Shown here piece after piece: positions 27,740-35,768 of a stretch of DNA of 64,000 bases. The DNA is from CAVZZV01 sp963779845 (GTDB taxonomy: Bacteria > Bacteroidota > Bacteroidia > Bacteroidales > GCA-2748055): contig CAVZZV010000001.1 of the NCBI GenBank assembly GCA_963779845.1, positions 248,001-312,000 on the forward strand, read 5' to 3'. How positions within the stretch are numbered: the first letter of the stretch is position 1; every line of letters begins with the position of its first letter. The translations under genes were made by a program, and so were the position numbers. Under the pieces are notes generated by a model that saw only the letters and a list, made by a program, of their open reading frames with translations, was not told the origin of the DNA and did no database searches.

Positions 27740-29602
27740 ATGGAATCCCTTGTAAAAGTCATCGAAGAGAAATGCCAAAAATGCTATGCCTGTGTTAGGG
27801 CATGCCCCGTCAATGCGATTCACGTCGGTGCCAATCAATCTTTCCCACGGATAATGCCCAATCGATGCATAGGATGTGGCAGTTGCCTTTCGGCCTGTAA
27901 TCCACAAGCGATAGAAATACTCGATGGTAAGGCTGAAACGAAAAAGCTTCTGGCCTCCGGTAAGAAAATTGCCGCTATAGTTGACCCTGCCATCGCTGCA
28001 GAATTCCCCGACATCACCGATTACCGTAAATTTGTCCAGATGATACGGGGAATTGGTTTCAGCCACGTGAATGAGGTATCCTTTGGCGCGGATATTATCG
28101 CAAGGGAATATGCAAAACTCCTGAAAGATTTTAAAGGCAAGTATTATATTATGGCGAATGACCCTGTGGTCATTGGTTATATAGAGAAGTTCCAGCCTGA
28201 ATTGCTGCCGAACCTGGCGCCAATTGTCACCCCGGCAATAACTACCGCTAAAGTAGTGAGGGAATTATATGGCAAGGATTTGAAAGTGACCTATATTGGC
28301 CCTGTGATTGCCAGTAAGAAGGAGGAAGAAAAAGGGAAAGGTGACGGTAAAATTGATTCTGTCCTGACTTTCGGCGAACTGAGGGAATTGTTCGAGGATT
28401 TCCATATTGATGAAAAACAGCTTGAGTTTAGTGAGTTTGATGCCCCCGCGGGTGGAACAGGAGGCTTGTTCCCCATTGCCAATGGCATTTTGAAGGCGGG
28501 GGATATTTCCGACGATTTGTTAACCGGAAGTGTGACCACGGTCGAAGGGGAAATGGAAATGAAAGAAGCTCTAAGGGAATTCCAGCATAGTATTGAAACG
28601 ATCAACTCCCATTTCAATATTTTCTATAACGAATACCTGATGGGTCCCGGGACCACAAAAGGGGGAAAAAGGTATATACGCCAGGCTTCAGTAAAAATTT
28701 TCACCAAAAAACGGTTAAAACTCCTGATTGATAAGGAGTGGAAAAGCAATCTGGAAAGGTTTTCCAGTCTTGACCTTCACCGAAGTTTTAAAAATGATGA
28801 TCAACGAATTCCCGATCCCGATGAAAAAACCATCCGGGATATCATGGCAAAACTTAAAAAAGAGCTAAACAGCGAAACCGGTTGTGGTCAATGTGGTTAT
28901 TCTTCCTGCCGTGAGTTCGCCATTGCCATTGCCAAGGGATTTGTCACCCCGGAGATATGCAGCGACTATTCCAGTAACAACAAACAGGAGTATATACAAA
29001 CGCTTAAAATCTCGAACGAAAAATTGGGGCAGGCCGAAAAAGCCTTAAGGGAATCGGAGGTCATTGCCCGTAAAGAAAAAGAATCCGCCCGGGAATCGAA
29101 TGAGATTATTTCGACAATGCTGCAAAAATTACCCTCAGGCATTGTAATTCTTGATGATCGCCTGAAAATAATCCAGGCCAACCAAAGTTTTATTGATATT
29201 ATTGGGGAAGATGCGAAAGAAATCTCCACTGTTATTCCGGGACTCACCGGAGCCGATTTGAAAACCCTTCTTCCCTACAATATCTATAACCTTTTTACTT
29301 TTGTATTGTCAAACAATGATAACATCCAAAACCGTGACATGAATTTCAACGATCAGCTTCTGAATTTGTCCGTCTTTGTGATCAAAAAAGGAAAAATTGT
29401 TGGGGGGGTGTTCCGCGACATGTATTCCCCTGAAGTAAGAAAAGAAGAGGTTATGAAAAGGGTCAACGAGGTCATTGACAAAAACCTGTCGATGGTACAG
29501 CAAATAGGCTTTCTCCTCGGTGAGGGCGCTTCCGAAACAGAAAAAATGCTTCACTCCATCATAGAATTTTACAAAGATCAGTCGAAGGTTAAAAAGAAAT
29601 AA
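27740..29602 (+). CDS. Pseudo-[FeFe]-hydrogenase sensor: Fe-S domains, H-cluster-less hydrogenase domain, FeS, PAS
   Basis: 620 residues. Two intact [4Fe-4S] motifs (C12/15/18/22 and C43/46/49/53) precede a hydrogenase large-subunit domain (about 70-330) clearly related to the sensory kinase at 12745-14808 (shared YIEK-PELL, IGP-IA, LMGPGT-KGGK). The four H-cluster ligand positions are D141, V189, F295 and Y299, so none is cysteine. A FeS domain follows (C382/385/390, C407), then a coiled region (415-455), a PAS domain (about 456-560) and a helical tail. Probably a cytosolic redox sensor controlling the phosphatase encoded next. The frame overlaps that gene by 1 base. Confidence 0.88.
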   Translation: MESLVKVIEEKCQKCYACVRACPVNAIHVGANQSFPRIMPNRCIGCGSCLSACNPQAIEILDGKAETKKLLASGKKIAAIVDPAIAAEFPDITDYRKFVQMIRGIGFSHVNEVSFGADIIAREYAKLLKDFKGKYYIMANDPVVIGYIEKFQPELLPNLAPIVTPAITTAKVVRELYGKDLKVTYIGPVIASKKEEEKGKGDGKIDSVLTFGELRELFEDFHIDEKQLEFSEFDAPAGGTGGLFPIANGILKAGDISDDLLTGSVTTVEGEMEMKEALREFQHSIETINSHFNIFYNEYLMGPGTTKGGKRYIRQASVKIFTKKRLKLLIDKEWKSNLERFSSLDLHRSFKNDDQRIPDPDEKTIRDIMAKLKKELNSETGCGQCGYSSCREFAIAIAKGFVTPEICSDYSSNNKQEYIQTLKISNEKLGQAEKALRESEVIARKEKESARESNEIISTMLQKLPSGIVILDDRLKIIQANQSFIDIIGEDAKEISTVIPGLTGADLKTLLPYNIYNLFTFVLSNNDNIQNRDMNFNDQLLNLSVFVIKKGKIVGGVFRDMYSPEVRKEEVMKRVNEVIDKNLSMVQQIGFLLGEGASETEKMLHSIIEFYKDQSKVKKK

Positions 29603-30786
29603 TGGACAGGAATGTACATATCGAAGTCCATTGCGCCCAAAAGAATTACGGGAATGAACGGATCTGCGGGGACGTTTTTCTTACCAAAAAGCTGAAAGAG
29701 GAGAGCCGGACCATAATTGTTCTTTCCGATGGCATGGGCCATGGGGTAAAGGCCAACGTCCTGGCCACCCTTACCTCTACCATGGCTCTCAATTTTACGG
29801 AAGAACATAAGGATCCTGAGCGAATTGCGGAGATCATCATGAATACCCTTCCTGTATGCTCTGAGAGACATATGAGCTATGCTACCTTCACCATCATTGA
29901 TATAGAACCCGGCGGGGAGGTCAGCATCCTGGAATATGACAATCCCCAGACCACCATTCTGAGGGGAACGGAAGTTTTCGAACCGGAATGGAATTGTATC
30001 ATCATGCAAAGTGAGAGCAATTCCGGAAAAGAGATTAAAACCTGTCGGTTCAAGCCTCAAAAAGAAGACCGGATAATGATCTGCTCCGACGGCATCAGCC
30101 AGGCTGGACTGGGAAGTACCCAGTACCCTTTTGGCTGGGGGATTGAGAACGCACAAAGGTATGCTTCAAAACTTCTTCAGAACAACCCCCTGATTTCCGC
30201 ACGCAGGCTCTCCTCGAAAATTGTCACCATGGCTCATAAAACCGATGGATATTTTAGCCGGGACGACACTTCATGTGCCATGATTTATTTTAGAGAGCCA
30301 AGAAAACTATTGGTCTGCACAGGTCCCCCTTATGAAAAAGAAAAGGACCTTGTTCTGAGTGATTCGGTCAAGAACTTTAAGGGGAAAATAATCATTTCAG
30401 GGGCATCCACTGCCGATATCATCGCTCGTGAGCTTGGCCTGAAAATAACCGATAGCCTGGTATTTGATGATCCCGACCTGCCGCCCATATCCTATATGGA
30501 ATCGATAGATTTGGTAACCGAAGGGATTCTTACCCTTACCAAAGTGACCAGGATTTTAAAGGATTTCAGCAATTCCTATCCCCTGGGAAAAGGGCCCGCA
30601 GATAAAATTGTCGAACTTTTCCGGGAGAGCGATGCCATACATTTTATAATTGGTACGCGCATAAATATCGCGCACCAGGATCCTAGCCTGCCGGTAGAGC
30701 TGGAAATCAGAAGGACCGTGGTAAAGCGAATGGCCAAGTTACTGGAAGAAAAGTTTTTAAAAACGGTCAGTATTGAATATATATAA
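29602..30786 (+). CDS. SpoIIE-type PP2C phosphatase with extra C-terminal domain
   Basis: 394 residues. The phosphatase domain (1 to about 235) has metal-binding D24, the SDGMGHG motif at 42-48, ICSDGISQ with D163, and RDDTSCAMIYF at 220-230. Residues 236-394 form a second region that I do not recognise (starts KLLVCTGPPY, contains GASTADIIARELG and SIDLVTEGILTLTKV). TAATG coupling to the pseudo-hydrogenase gene implies a sensor/output pair. Such phosphatases act on Ser/Thr-phosphorylated proteins, often in partner-switching circuits; no STAS target is seen here, but an RsbW-like kinase is encoded at 41042-41467. Confidence 0.88.
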   Translation: MDRNVHIEVHCAQKNYGNERICGDVFLTKKLKEESRTIIVLSDGMGHGVKANVLATLTSTMALNFTEEHKDPERIAEIIMNTLPVCSERHMSYATFTIIDIEPGGEVSILEYDNPQTTILRGTEVFEPEWNCIIMQSESNSGKEIKTCRFKPQKEDRIMICSDGISQAGLGSTQYPFGWGIENAQRYASKLLQNNPLISARRLSSKIVTMAHKTDGYFSRDDTSCAMIYFREPRKLLVCTGPPYEKEKDLVLSDSVKNFKGKIIISGASTADIIARELGLKITDSLVFDDPDLPPISYMESIDLVTEGILTLTKVTRILKDFSNSYPLGKGPADKIVELFRESDAIHFIIGTRINIAHQDPSLPVELEIRRTVVKRMAKLLEEKFLKTVSIEYI

Positions 30787-30854
30787 AATAGCACAATTCA
30801 TGGGCTAAGTCTGAAAGCATTTTTGCACAAACTCTCTTTTTTTTTCCAAATTGC

Positions 30855-30883
30855 TTGTTTTTAAATAAAATAGCATAACTTTG
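30855..30883 (+). promoter_or_regulatory. Promoter of the RNA-binding protein gene
   Basis: TAACTTTG (30876-30883) fits TAnnTTTG exactly, with TTG at 30855-30857, 18 bases upstream. The leader of about 40 bases is A/T rich. Confidence 0.55.
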
Positions 30884-30922
30884 AAAAGTTAATTACGTTT
30901 TATTTAATTTTTTATTTGTATT

Positions 30923-31195
30923 ATGAACATTTACGTAGGCAATCTTAATTACAATTTGACAGAAGATGAATTAAGAGAAATTTTTGAAGAATTTGGTGAA
31001 GTTAGTTCCGTTAAAATTATCACCGACAAGTATTCCGGAAGAAGCAAAGGATTTGGTTTTGTTGAAATGCCAAAAGATTCTGAAGGAAAAGATGCTATTG
31101 ACGATTTGAACGACAAAGACATGAACGGGAGAAATATAAAGGTGAATGAGGCCCGTGAAAGAACAGACAGGCCGCAGCGCCGGAGTTTCAGATAG
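30923..31195 (+). CDS. Small RRM RNA-binding protein
   Basis: 90 residues: one RNA-recognition motif with RNP-2 IYVGNL at 3-8 and RNP-1 KGFGFVEM at about 42-49, then a short Arg-rich tail. Such single-RRM proteins are common in Bacteroidota and bind single-stranded RNA, with post-transcriptional or cold-related roles proposed. Stand-alone unit with its own promoter and terminator. Confidence 0.93.
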   Translation: MNIYVGNLNYNLTEDELREIFEEFGEVSSVKIITDKYSGRSKGFGFVEMPKDSEGKDAIDDLNDKDMNGRNIKVNEARERTDRPQRRSFR

Positions 31196-31257
31196 TATTT
31201 CTGGTTATTGATTTTCTCGGGAGCCATCCGCTTCCAGCTATGAAGTAAAGATTTAAG

Positions 31258-31291
31258 GCCATACGGGTTTTTTACCCGATGGCTTTTTTTT
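31258..31291 (+). terminator. Rho-independent terminator of the RRM gene
   Basis: Stem GCCAT-a-CGGGT / ACCCG-ATGGC with one bulged A and a T-rich loop, followed by eight T residues. The T-run overlaps the stop codon region of the convergent ZIP gene. Confidence 0.85.
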
Positions 31292-32105
31292 ATCCCAAAG
31301 CCACATCCAATAACATCATGGTGGCAAAGCCCAGCATTGCCCCAATAGTAGACAAATCCGACTCCTGGCCGGACTGGGATTCCGGGATCAGTTCTTCGAC
31401 CACCACGAATATCATCGCGCCTGCCGCGAAGGAAAGGGCAAAGGGAAGTAGTGGGGCCATGGTAAGTACGAGGTAAGCCCCGGCAACACCGGCTATTGGC
31501 TCAACGATACCCGATAGCTGTCCATAAGTAAAGGCCTTCAACCTGGAAAACCCCTCTCTGCGCAGGGGAATGGAAACAGCCGCGCCTTCCGGAAAATTTT
31601 GGAGGCCTATACCGATGGCAAGGGCAATAGCCCCGGCCAGCACACCAGTATCAGGATTTTGTGCCAATGCCCCGAACGCCACCCCTACTGCGAGACCCTC
31701 CGGAATATTATGCAGGGTAATGGCAAGTACCAGTAAAACACTTCTTTGCCAGGAAGTTTTTATTCCCTCAGCCTTATCAGTGGATAATCCAAGGTGAAGA
31801 TGAGGCAAAATTTTATCTGCCATCAGCAGAAATGCGCCACCGGCTAAAAAACCTGTCAAAGCAGGCACCCACGGGGTAGTTCCATTTTCTTCGGCCATTT
31901 CTATTGCCGGTTTGAGGAGGGACCAGAAACTTGCCGCGATCATTACTCCAGCCGCGAATCCCAGCATGGCATTTAAAACCTTTCTGTTTATTGATTTGAA
32001 AAAGAAAACCATAGATGCCCCGAGGGCTGTAACGAGCCAGGTAAAAAGAGTAGCGAGGAGGGCAAGCAATACCGGGTTGTAATCCAATAAAGATTCAAAA
32101 GTCAT
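31290..32105 (-). CDS. ZIP-family metal transporter
   Basis: 271 residues with about eight helices. The metal path is marked by HNIPEGLAVGVAFG and QNFPEGAAVSIP in helices 4 and 5, and a His-containing cytosolic loop (PHLHLGL) lies between helices 3 and 4. The GufA/ZupT-type ZIP family imports Zn2+ or other divalent metals; specificity is not readable. Single gene. Confidence 0.9.
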   Translation of the reverse strand: MTFESLLDYNPVLLALLATLFTWLVTALGASMVFFFKSINRKVLNAMLGFAAGVMIAASFWSLLKPAIEMAEENGTTPWVPALTGFLAGGAFLLMADKILPHLHLGLSTDKAEGIKTSWQRSVLLVLAITLHNIPEGLAVGVAFGALAQNPDTGVLAGAIALAIGIGLQNFPEGAAVSIPLRREGFSRLKAFTYGQLSGIVEPIAGVAGAYLVLTMAPLLPFALSFAAGAMIFVVVEELIPESQSGQESDLSTIGAMLGFATMMLLDVALG

Positions 32106-32285
32106 GGTTTCCGGGTAAAAAGATTTCTAAATGAATGAGAAATTTTACTTTATACCAGATTAAATTCCCCTCACAAAACTAAAAAAATTCCGGATACAAC
32201 AAATATTCCCATGGCCATCTCAGCAACCTTAAAGTATTTATTTTCAAATGCTGCATCAGAGAAAAGATAGCGAACAATTTCCACA

Positions 32286-32306
32286 ATGTGTATCATTGTT
32301 ACACAT
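32286..32306. promoter_or_regulatory. Inverted repeat in the 320-base gene-free gap 32106-32425
   Basis: ATGTGTA and TACACAT are perfect arms around a 7-base centre (TCATTGT). Symmetry of this kind is usual for dimeric regulators. The rest of the gap is A/T rich and holds no gene I can support. The site lies 120 bases before the small membrane-protein frame. Confidence 0.5.
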
Positions 32307-32425
32307 ATTCATCCGTGTAAAATTTGAAACATCACGAAATTCAATGGTTTCAAAAATTGGCATGTAATTTTCTTTAAAATTTCCCATATTTTTTTTAAAA
32401 GAATTGTTCAACAAAGCAAAAAATT

Positions 32426-32732
32426 ATGGAAACAATAAGGATCATTAAAAGAAAAAAAGGATCCGGATATATATGGGGGATTCTTTTAACTCTGCTCATA
32501 GTAGGTGCGGTAATTTGGTTGTAAAAACCGCGATGATGTGCGGATATCAAGAGGCGAGGAATCTCTCTTTGGGATGGATTATGAGCGTATGAGAGATACT
32601 TCCGGAAACTGGGATAAAAAAATAAGCCATTTGGAAAAGCAAAAACAAACCAAGCAGTTAAAGAAGCTTGAATTGGAACGGGATATAGCCGTTATTGACA
32701 AGGAAATAATTGAATTAAAAAGCAAATTATAG
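32426..32732 (+). CDS. Small membrane protein, possibly split by a frameshift
   Basis: A 32-codon frame (32426-32524) encodes a basic head (METIRIIKRKKGSG) and one membrane helix (YIWGILLTLLIVGAVIWL), then stops. The next frame, open from just before this stop (NRDDVRIS, ATG at 32574) to 32732, encodes a charged coiled-coil tail (KKISHLEKQKQTKQLKKLE). One extra base near 32516-32521 would explain the break; the joined product would be about 100 residues. Two separate small genes remain possible. Function unknown. Confidence 0.45.
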
Positions 32733-32848
32733 AGAAAGAAAATCCTGGAATGTAAAATGCTGTATTGCCGGCTTTGTTGGTATGCTTCCATTCGATTTAC
32801 CATGATGGCTGTAACAAACCTTCATATAATAATTAAAAACTAAAAGTT

Positions 32849-33448
32849 ATGAAATTATTAAAAAGCTTTCTACTTCTTTTCCTGGCCTCTGTGCTACTGA
32901 TTTCCTGTTCCCAAAATAGGGTGGTTGTAGCAACCGACCATAATCTTGAAGATGCACATTTTGACCAGTATTCTTCATTCACTTTCGCCGAACATATTAA
33001 CGACGCTTCCAAAAATAGTTATTTTTGGGACAGCGAACTGATGAAACTTGAGGTTAAAAAGGAAGTACTTTCAGAACTTGAATCACTTGGTTATGATTAC
33101 GTCCAAAGCGGCGACGCCGATTTACTGGTAAACTTCAGGGTGTTCGATAAGGACATGGAATTCCAGGGATGGACGGGCAACTTTGCTGAGGACAATTACT
33201 GGGGCCCCTTTTACCTTAGAGAAACTTCCAGGCAACCGGATGATGCAAAAACCTATTATCTCGACAAGGGAACGATTCTTGTGCAAATGGTGGACATTAA
33301 ACAGGGGATTCTGGTATGGCAGGGTTATGCCTCAGGAATTGTCAAAAACGCGCAATTCCGTGACGACGAAAGAGAAAGTATCGATGAGGCAGTTGAGGAG
33401 ATCTTTGAAAAATTTGCCTTTAAAGCACCGGGCTCCGAAAACGAATAA
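32849..33448 (+). CDS. DUF4136-type lipoprotein
   Basis: 199 residues. Lipoprotein signal MKLLKSFLLLFLASVLLISC with Cys20. The mature part has the DUF4136 pattern: FDQYSSFTFAE near 40, a central DADLLVNFRV, and near the C-terminus LVWQGYASGIV. The family is common in Bacteroidota envelopes and has no fixed function. It converges with hydrogenase operon 2. Confidence 0.8.
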   Translation: MKLLKSFLLLFLASVLLISCSQNRVVVATDHNLEDAHFDQYSSFTFAEHINDASKNSYFWDSELMKLEVKKEVLSELESLGYDYVQSGDADLLVNFRVFDKDMEFQGWTGNFAEDNYWGPFYLRETSRQPDDAKTYYLDKGTILVQMVDIKQGILVWQGYASGIVKNAQFRDDERESIDEAVEEIFEKFAFKAPGSENE

Positions 33449-33467
33449 GGGTCGGGAAAATTAAACT

Positions 33468-33959
33468 TCAAATCTCATTTTCATATTCTTTTAGAATCCC
33501 CTTGACACTGTCAGTGGATAGCCGTCCATAGGTTTTGTCACCGACCATGGCTACCGGAGAAAGTCCGCATGCCCCGACACACCGGAGGCAGCTAAGAGAA
33601 AACTTGCCATCTGCAGAGGTTTCCCCCACTTCAATATTAAGTTGCTTCTTGAACTCGGCCAATACTTTTTCAGCGCCTCTGACATAACAGGCGGTTCCGG
33701 TGCAGATCGAAATGGGAAATCTACCCTTGGGTATCATGCTAAAAAAGGAATAAAAGGTTACCACACCATATACTTTGGCAACAGAAACATTCAATTCACG
33801 GGCAACGATTTCCTGCACCTCTGCCGGAAGATAGCCGAATTCACTCTGGCATTTATGGAGAACATTGATCAGCTCTCCGGGTTTGTTATTAAAAGATCCG
33901 GCTATTTCCTGTATTTTCGCCACCTGGTCTGGCCTTAATTCTATTTTAACGCTTGACAT
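33468..33959 (-). CDS. hydC: Trimeric hydrogenase [2Fe-2S] subunit, HydC/NuoE-like (operon 2)
   Basis: 163 residues. GYLPAEVQEIVA and KVYGVVTFYSFF in the helical half, then cluster cysteines in CTGTAC and CVGAC. It is the last gene of operon 2, 18 bases after hydA. In operon 1 the same gene is first, so the two operons have different internal order. Confidence 0.92.
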   Translation of the reverse strand: MSSVKIELRPDQVAKIQEIAGSFNNKPGELINVLHKCQSEFGYLPAEVQEIVARELNVSVAKVYGVVTFYSFFSMIPKGRFPISICTGTACYVRGAEKVLAEFKKQLNIEVGETSADGKFSLSCLRCVGACGLSPVAMVGDKTYGRLSTDSVKGILKEYENEI

Positions 33960-33977
33960 TGCTTCTAATTTTTATTA

Positions 33978-35753
33978 TTATATTTCAAAAGTCCTTTTGC
34001 TCTTATCAAAATAATGGGTATGCAAAAGGTGGTGTGCTTTATCGCTCATTGGCTTTCCAAGGAACTCCTCGTATAGTTTCTGAACATAAATATTCTCATG
34101 TGATTTACGGATGGGTTTTCCGGAATCTTCAGCATATATTGCTGTTGCCCTTGCCTTAAGGATTTCAGAGTTTCCATGGTGCAATGGTTGTCCACCGCCC
34201 CCAATACAACCTCCGGGGCAGGCCATAATTTCTATGGCATGATACTTACTTTTTCCAGCCTTAATATCCTCAAGTAATTTCCTGGCATTTCCCAGACCAT
34301 GAGCAATCCCGATTTTTAGTTCAAATCCGTTCAAATCAATGCTGGCCTCCCTGATCCCTTCCAAACCTCTCAATTGCTGAAAATCCACCTTTTCCAGGCT
34401 CTTTCCTGTATAAATCTCGTAGGCTGTACGGGTGGCCGCTTCGATTACCCCACCCGTGGTCCCGAAAATTACACCGGCACCAGAGGATTCTCCCATTGGC
34501 GTATCAAAATCCTGGTCGGGAAGACGGAGGAAATCTATATTGGCTTCCTTGATAAGGAAACCCAATTCACGGGTAGAGATTGAAAAATCCACATCCGGAT
34601 TGCCATCCACACTGAATTCATCACGTTGGCACTCATATTTTTTGGCAAGGCAGGGCATGATAGAGACAACGACTAAATCCTCTCTTTTCACTCCAATTTT
34701 ATCGGCAAAATAAGTTTTGGCTATTGAACCAAACATTTGCTGGGGGGATCGGGCTGTAGAAGGTATATCCTTCATATCGGGGAAATGATGTTCAAAGAAA
34801 TTCACCCAGGCGGGACAACAGGAGGTAAGTATGGGTAGGTTAACCCCCTTTTCGCCATTCAGGAAGGCAGACAACCGTCCAAGTAATTCCGTCCCCTCCT
34901 CCATAATGGTAAGGTCGGCGGCGAAATCGGTATCAAAAACATAATCGAAACCCAGGCTGCGCAAAGCAGACACCATTTTTCCGGTAACTCTTGTACCGGC
35001 TTCAAGTCCGAATTCCTCACCCAAAGCAGCCCTTACAGCAGGTGCAGTCTGAACAATCACCGTTTTCGCAGGATCGTTTAATGCATTAATCACATTTGGG
35101 GTATGATCCACTTCGGTCAAAGCACCGGTGGGGCATACGGCTACACATTGTCCGCAATAGGTACATGGGGAATGTTCAAGATTCATTTCAAATGCCGGGG
35201 CTACCACCGACATAAACCCACGGTTAATGGCATGAAGGGCACCTACGGTCTGAAAATCGTTGCACATGGTTTCGCATCTTCGGCACATGATGCATTTATC
35301 CATCTCACGAATGATCGAGGGAGAAGTGTCCAGCCTGTACATTGACATTTCCGCAAATTCCTGTCCGGGGATTTTCCGCACTCCCAAACGGATCGACATA
35401 TCCTGAAGTTCGCATTGTCCCGACTTGGCACAAATCAGACAATCTTTAGGATGGTCTGAAAGGATCAGTTCCAACACTGTCCGGCGGGCGTTAATAACGC
35501 GTAGGCTGGAGGTTTTCACGTGCATCCCTTCATATACCTCTGTGGAACATGAGGGAGCAAGATTTTTTCGACCCTCAACTTCAACAGAACAAATACGGCA
35601 ACCTCCGGGTTTGTTCTCAATATTCAGGTCTTTCAGATCCATGTAACAAAGTGCCGGTATCTCTACACCAATTGTCTTTGCTGCTTTTAAAATAGTAGTG
35701 CCTTTGGGAACACTGACACTATTTCCGTCAATAATCAGATTTATATTTTCCAT
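33978..35753 (-). CDS. hydA: [FeFe]-hydrogenase catalytic subunit, HydA of operon 2 (canonical)
   Basis: 591 residues: [2Fe-2S] (C36/52/55/69), His-Cys cluster (H101, C105/108/114), two [4Fe-4S] (C154-164, C197-207) and a complete H-cluster site. L1 TSCCPAW at 310-316 with both C312 and C313, L2 MPCLAKK with C368, L3 MACPGGC with C512 and C516. Proton-path IMEEGTE is at 283-289. With HydB and HydC it should couple NADH and reduced ferredoxin oxidation to H2 formation (electron confurcation) or run in reverse. Confidence 0.95.
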   Translation of the reverse strand: MENINLIIDGNSVSVPKGTTILKAAKTIGVEIPALCYMDLKDLNIENKPGGCRICSVEVEGRKNLAPSCSTEVYEGMHVKTSSLRVINARRTVLELILSDHPKDCLICAKSGQCELQDMSIRLGVRKIPGQEFAEMSMYRLDTSPSIIREMDKCIMCRRCETMCNDFQTVGALHAINRGFMSVVAPAFEMNLEHSPCTYCGQCVAVCPTGALTEVDHTPNVINALNDPAKTVIVQTAPAVRAALGEEFGLEAGTRVTGKMVSALRSLGFDYVFDTDFAADLTIMEEGTELLGRLSAFLNGEKGVNLPILTSCCPAWVNFFEHHFPDMKDIPSTARSPQQMFGSIAKTYFADKIGVKREDLVVVSIMPCLAKKYECQRDEFSVDGNPDVDFSISTRELGFLIKEANIDFLRLPDQDFDTPMGESSGAGVIFGTTGGVIEAATRTAYEIYTGKSLEKVDFQQLRGLEGIREASIDLNGFELKIGIAHGLGNARKLLEDIKAGKSKYHAIEIMACPGGCIGGGGQPLHHGNSEILKARATAIYAEDSGKPIRKSHENIYVQKLYEEFLGKPMSDKAHHLLHTHYFDKSKRTFEI

Positions 35754-35768
35754 TCCAGTTTTCGAATT

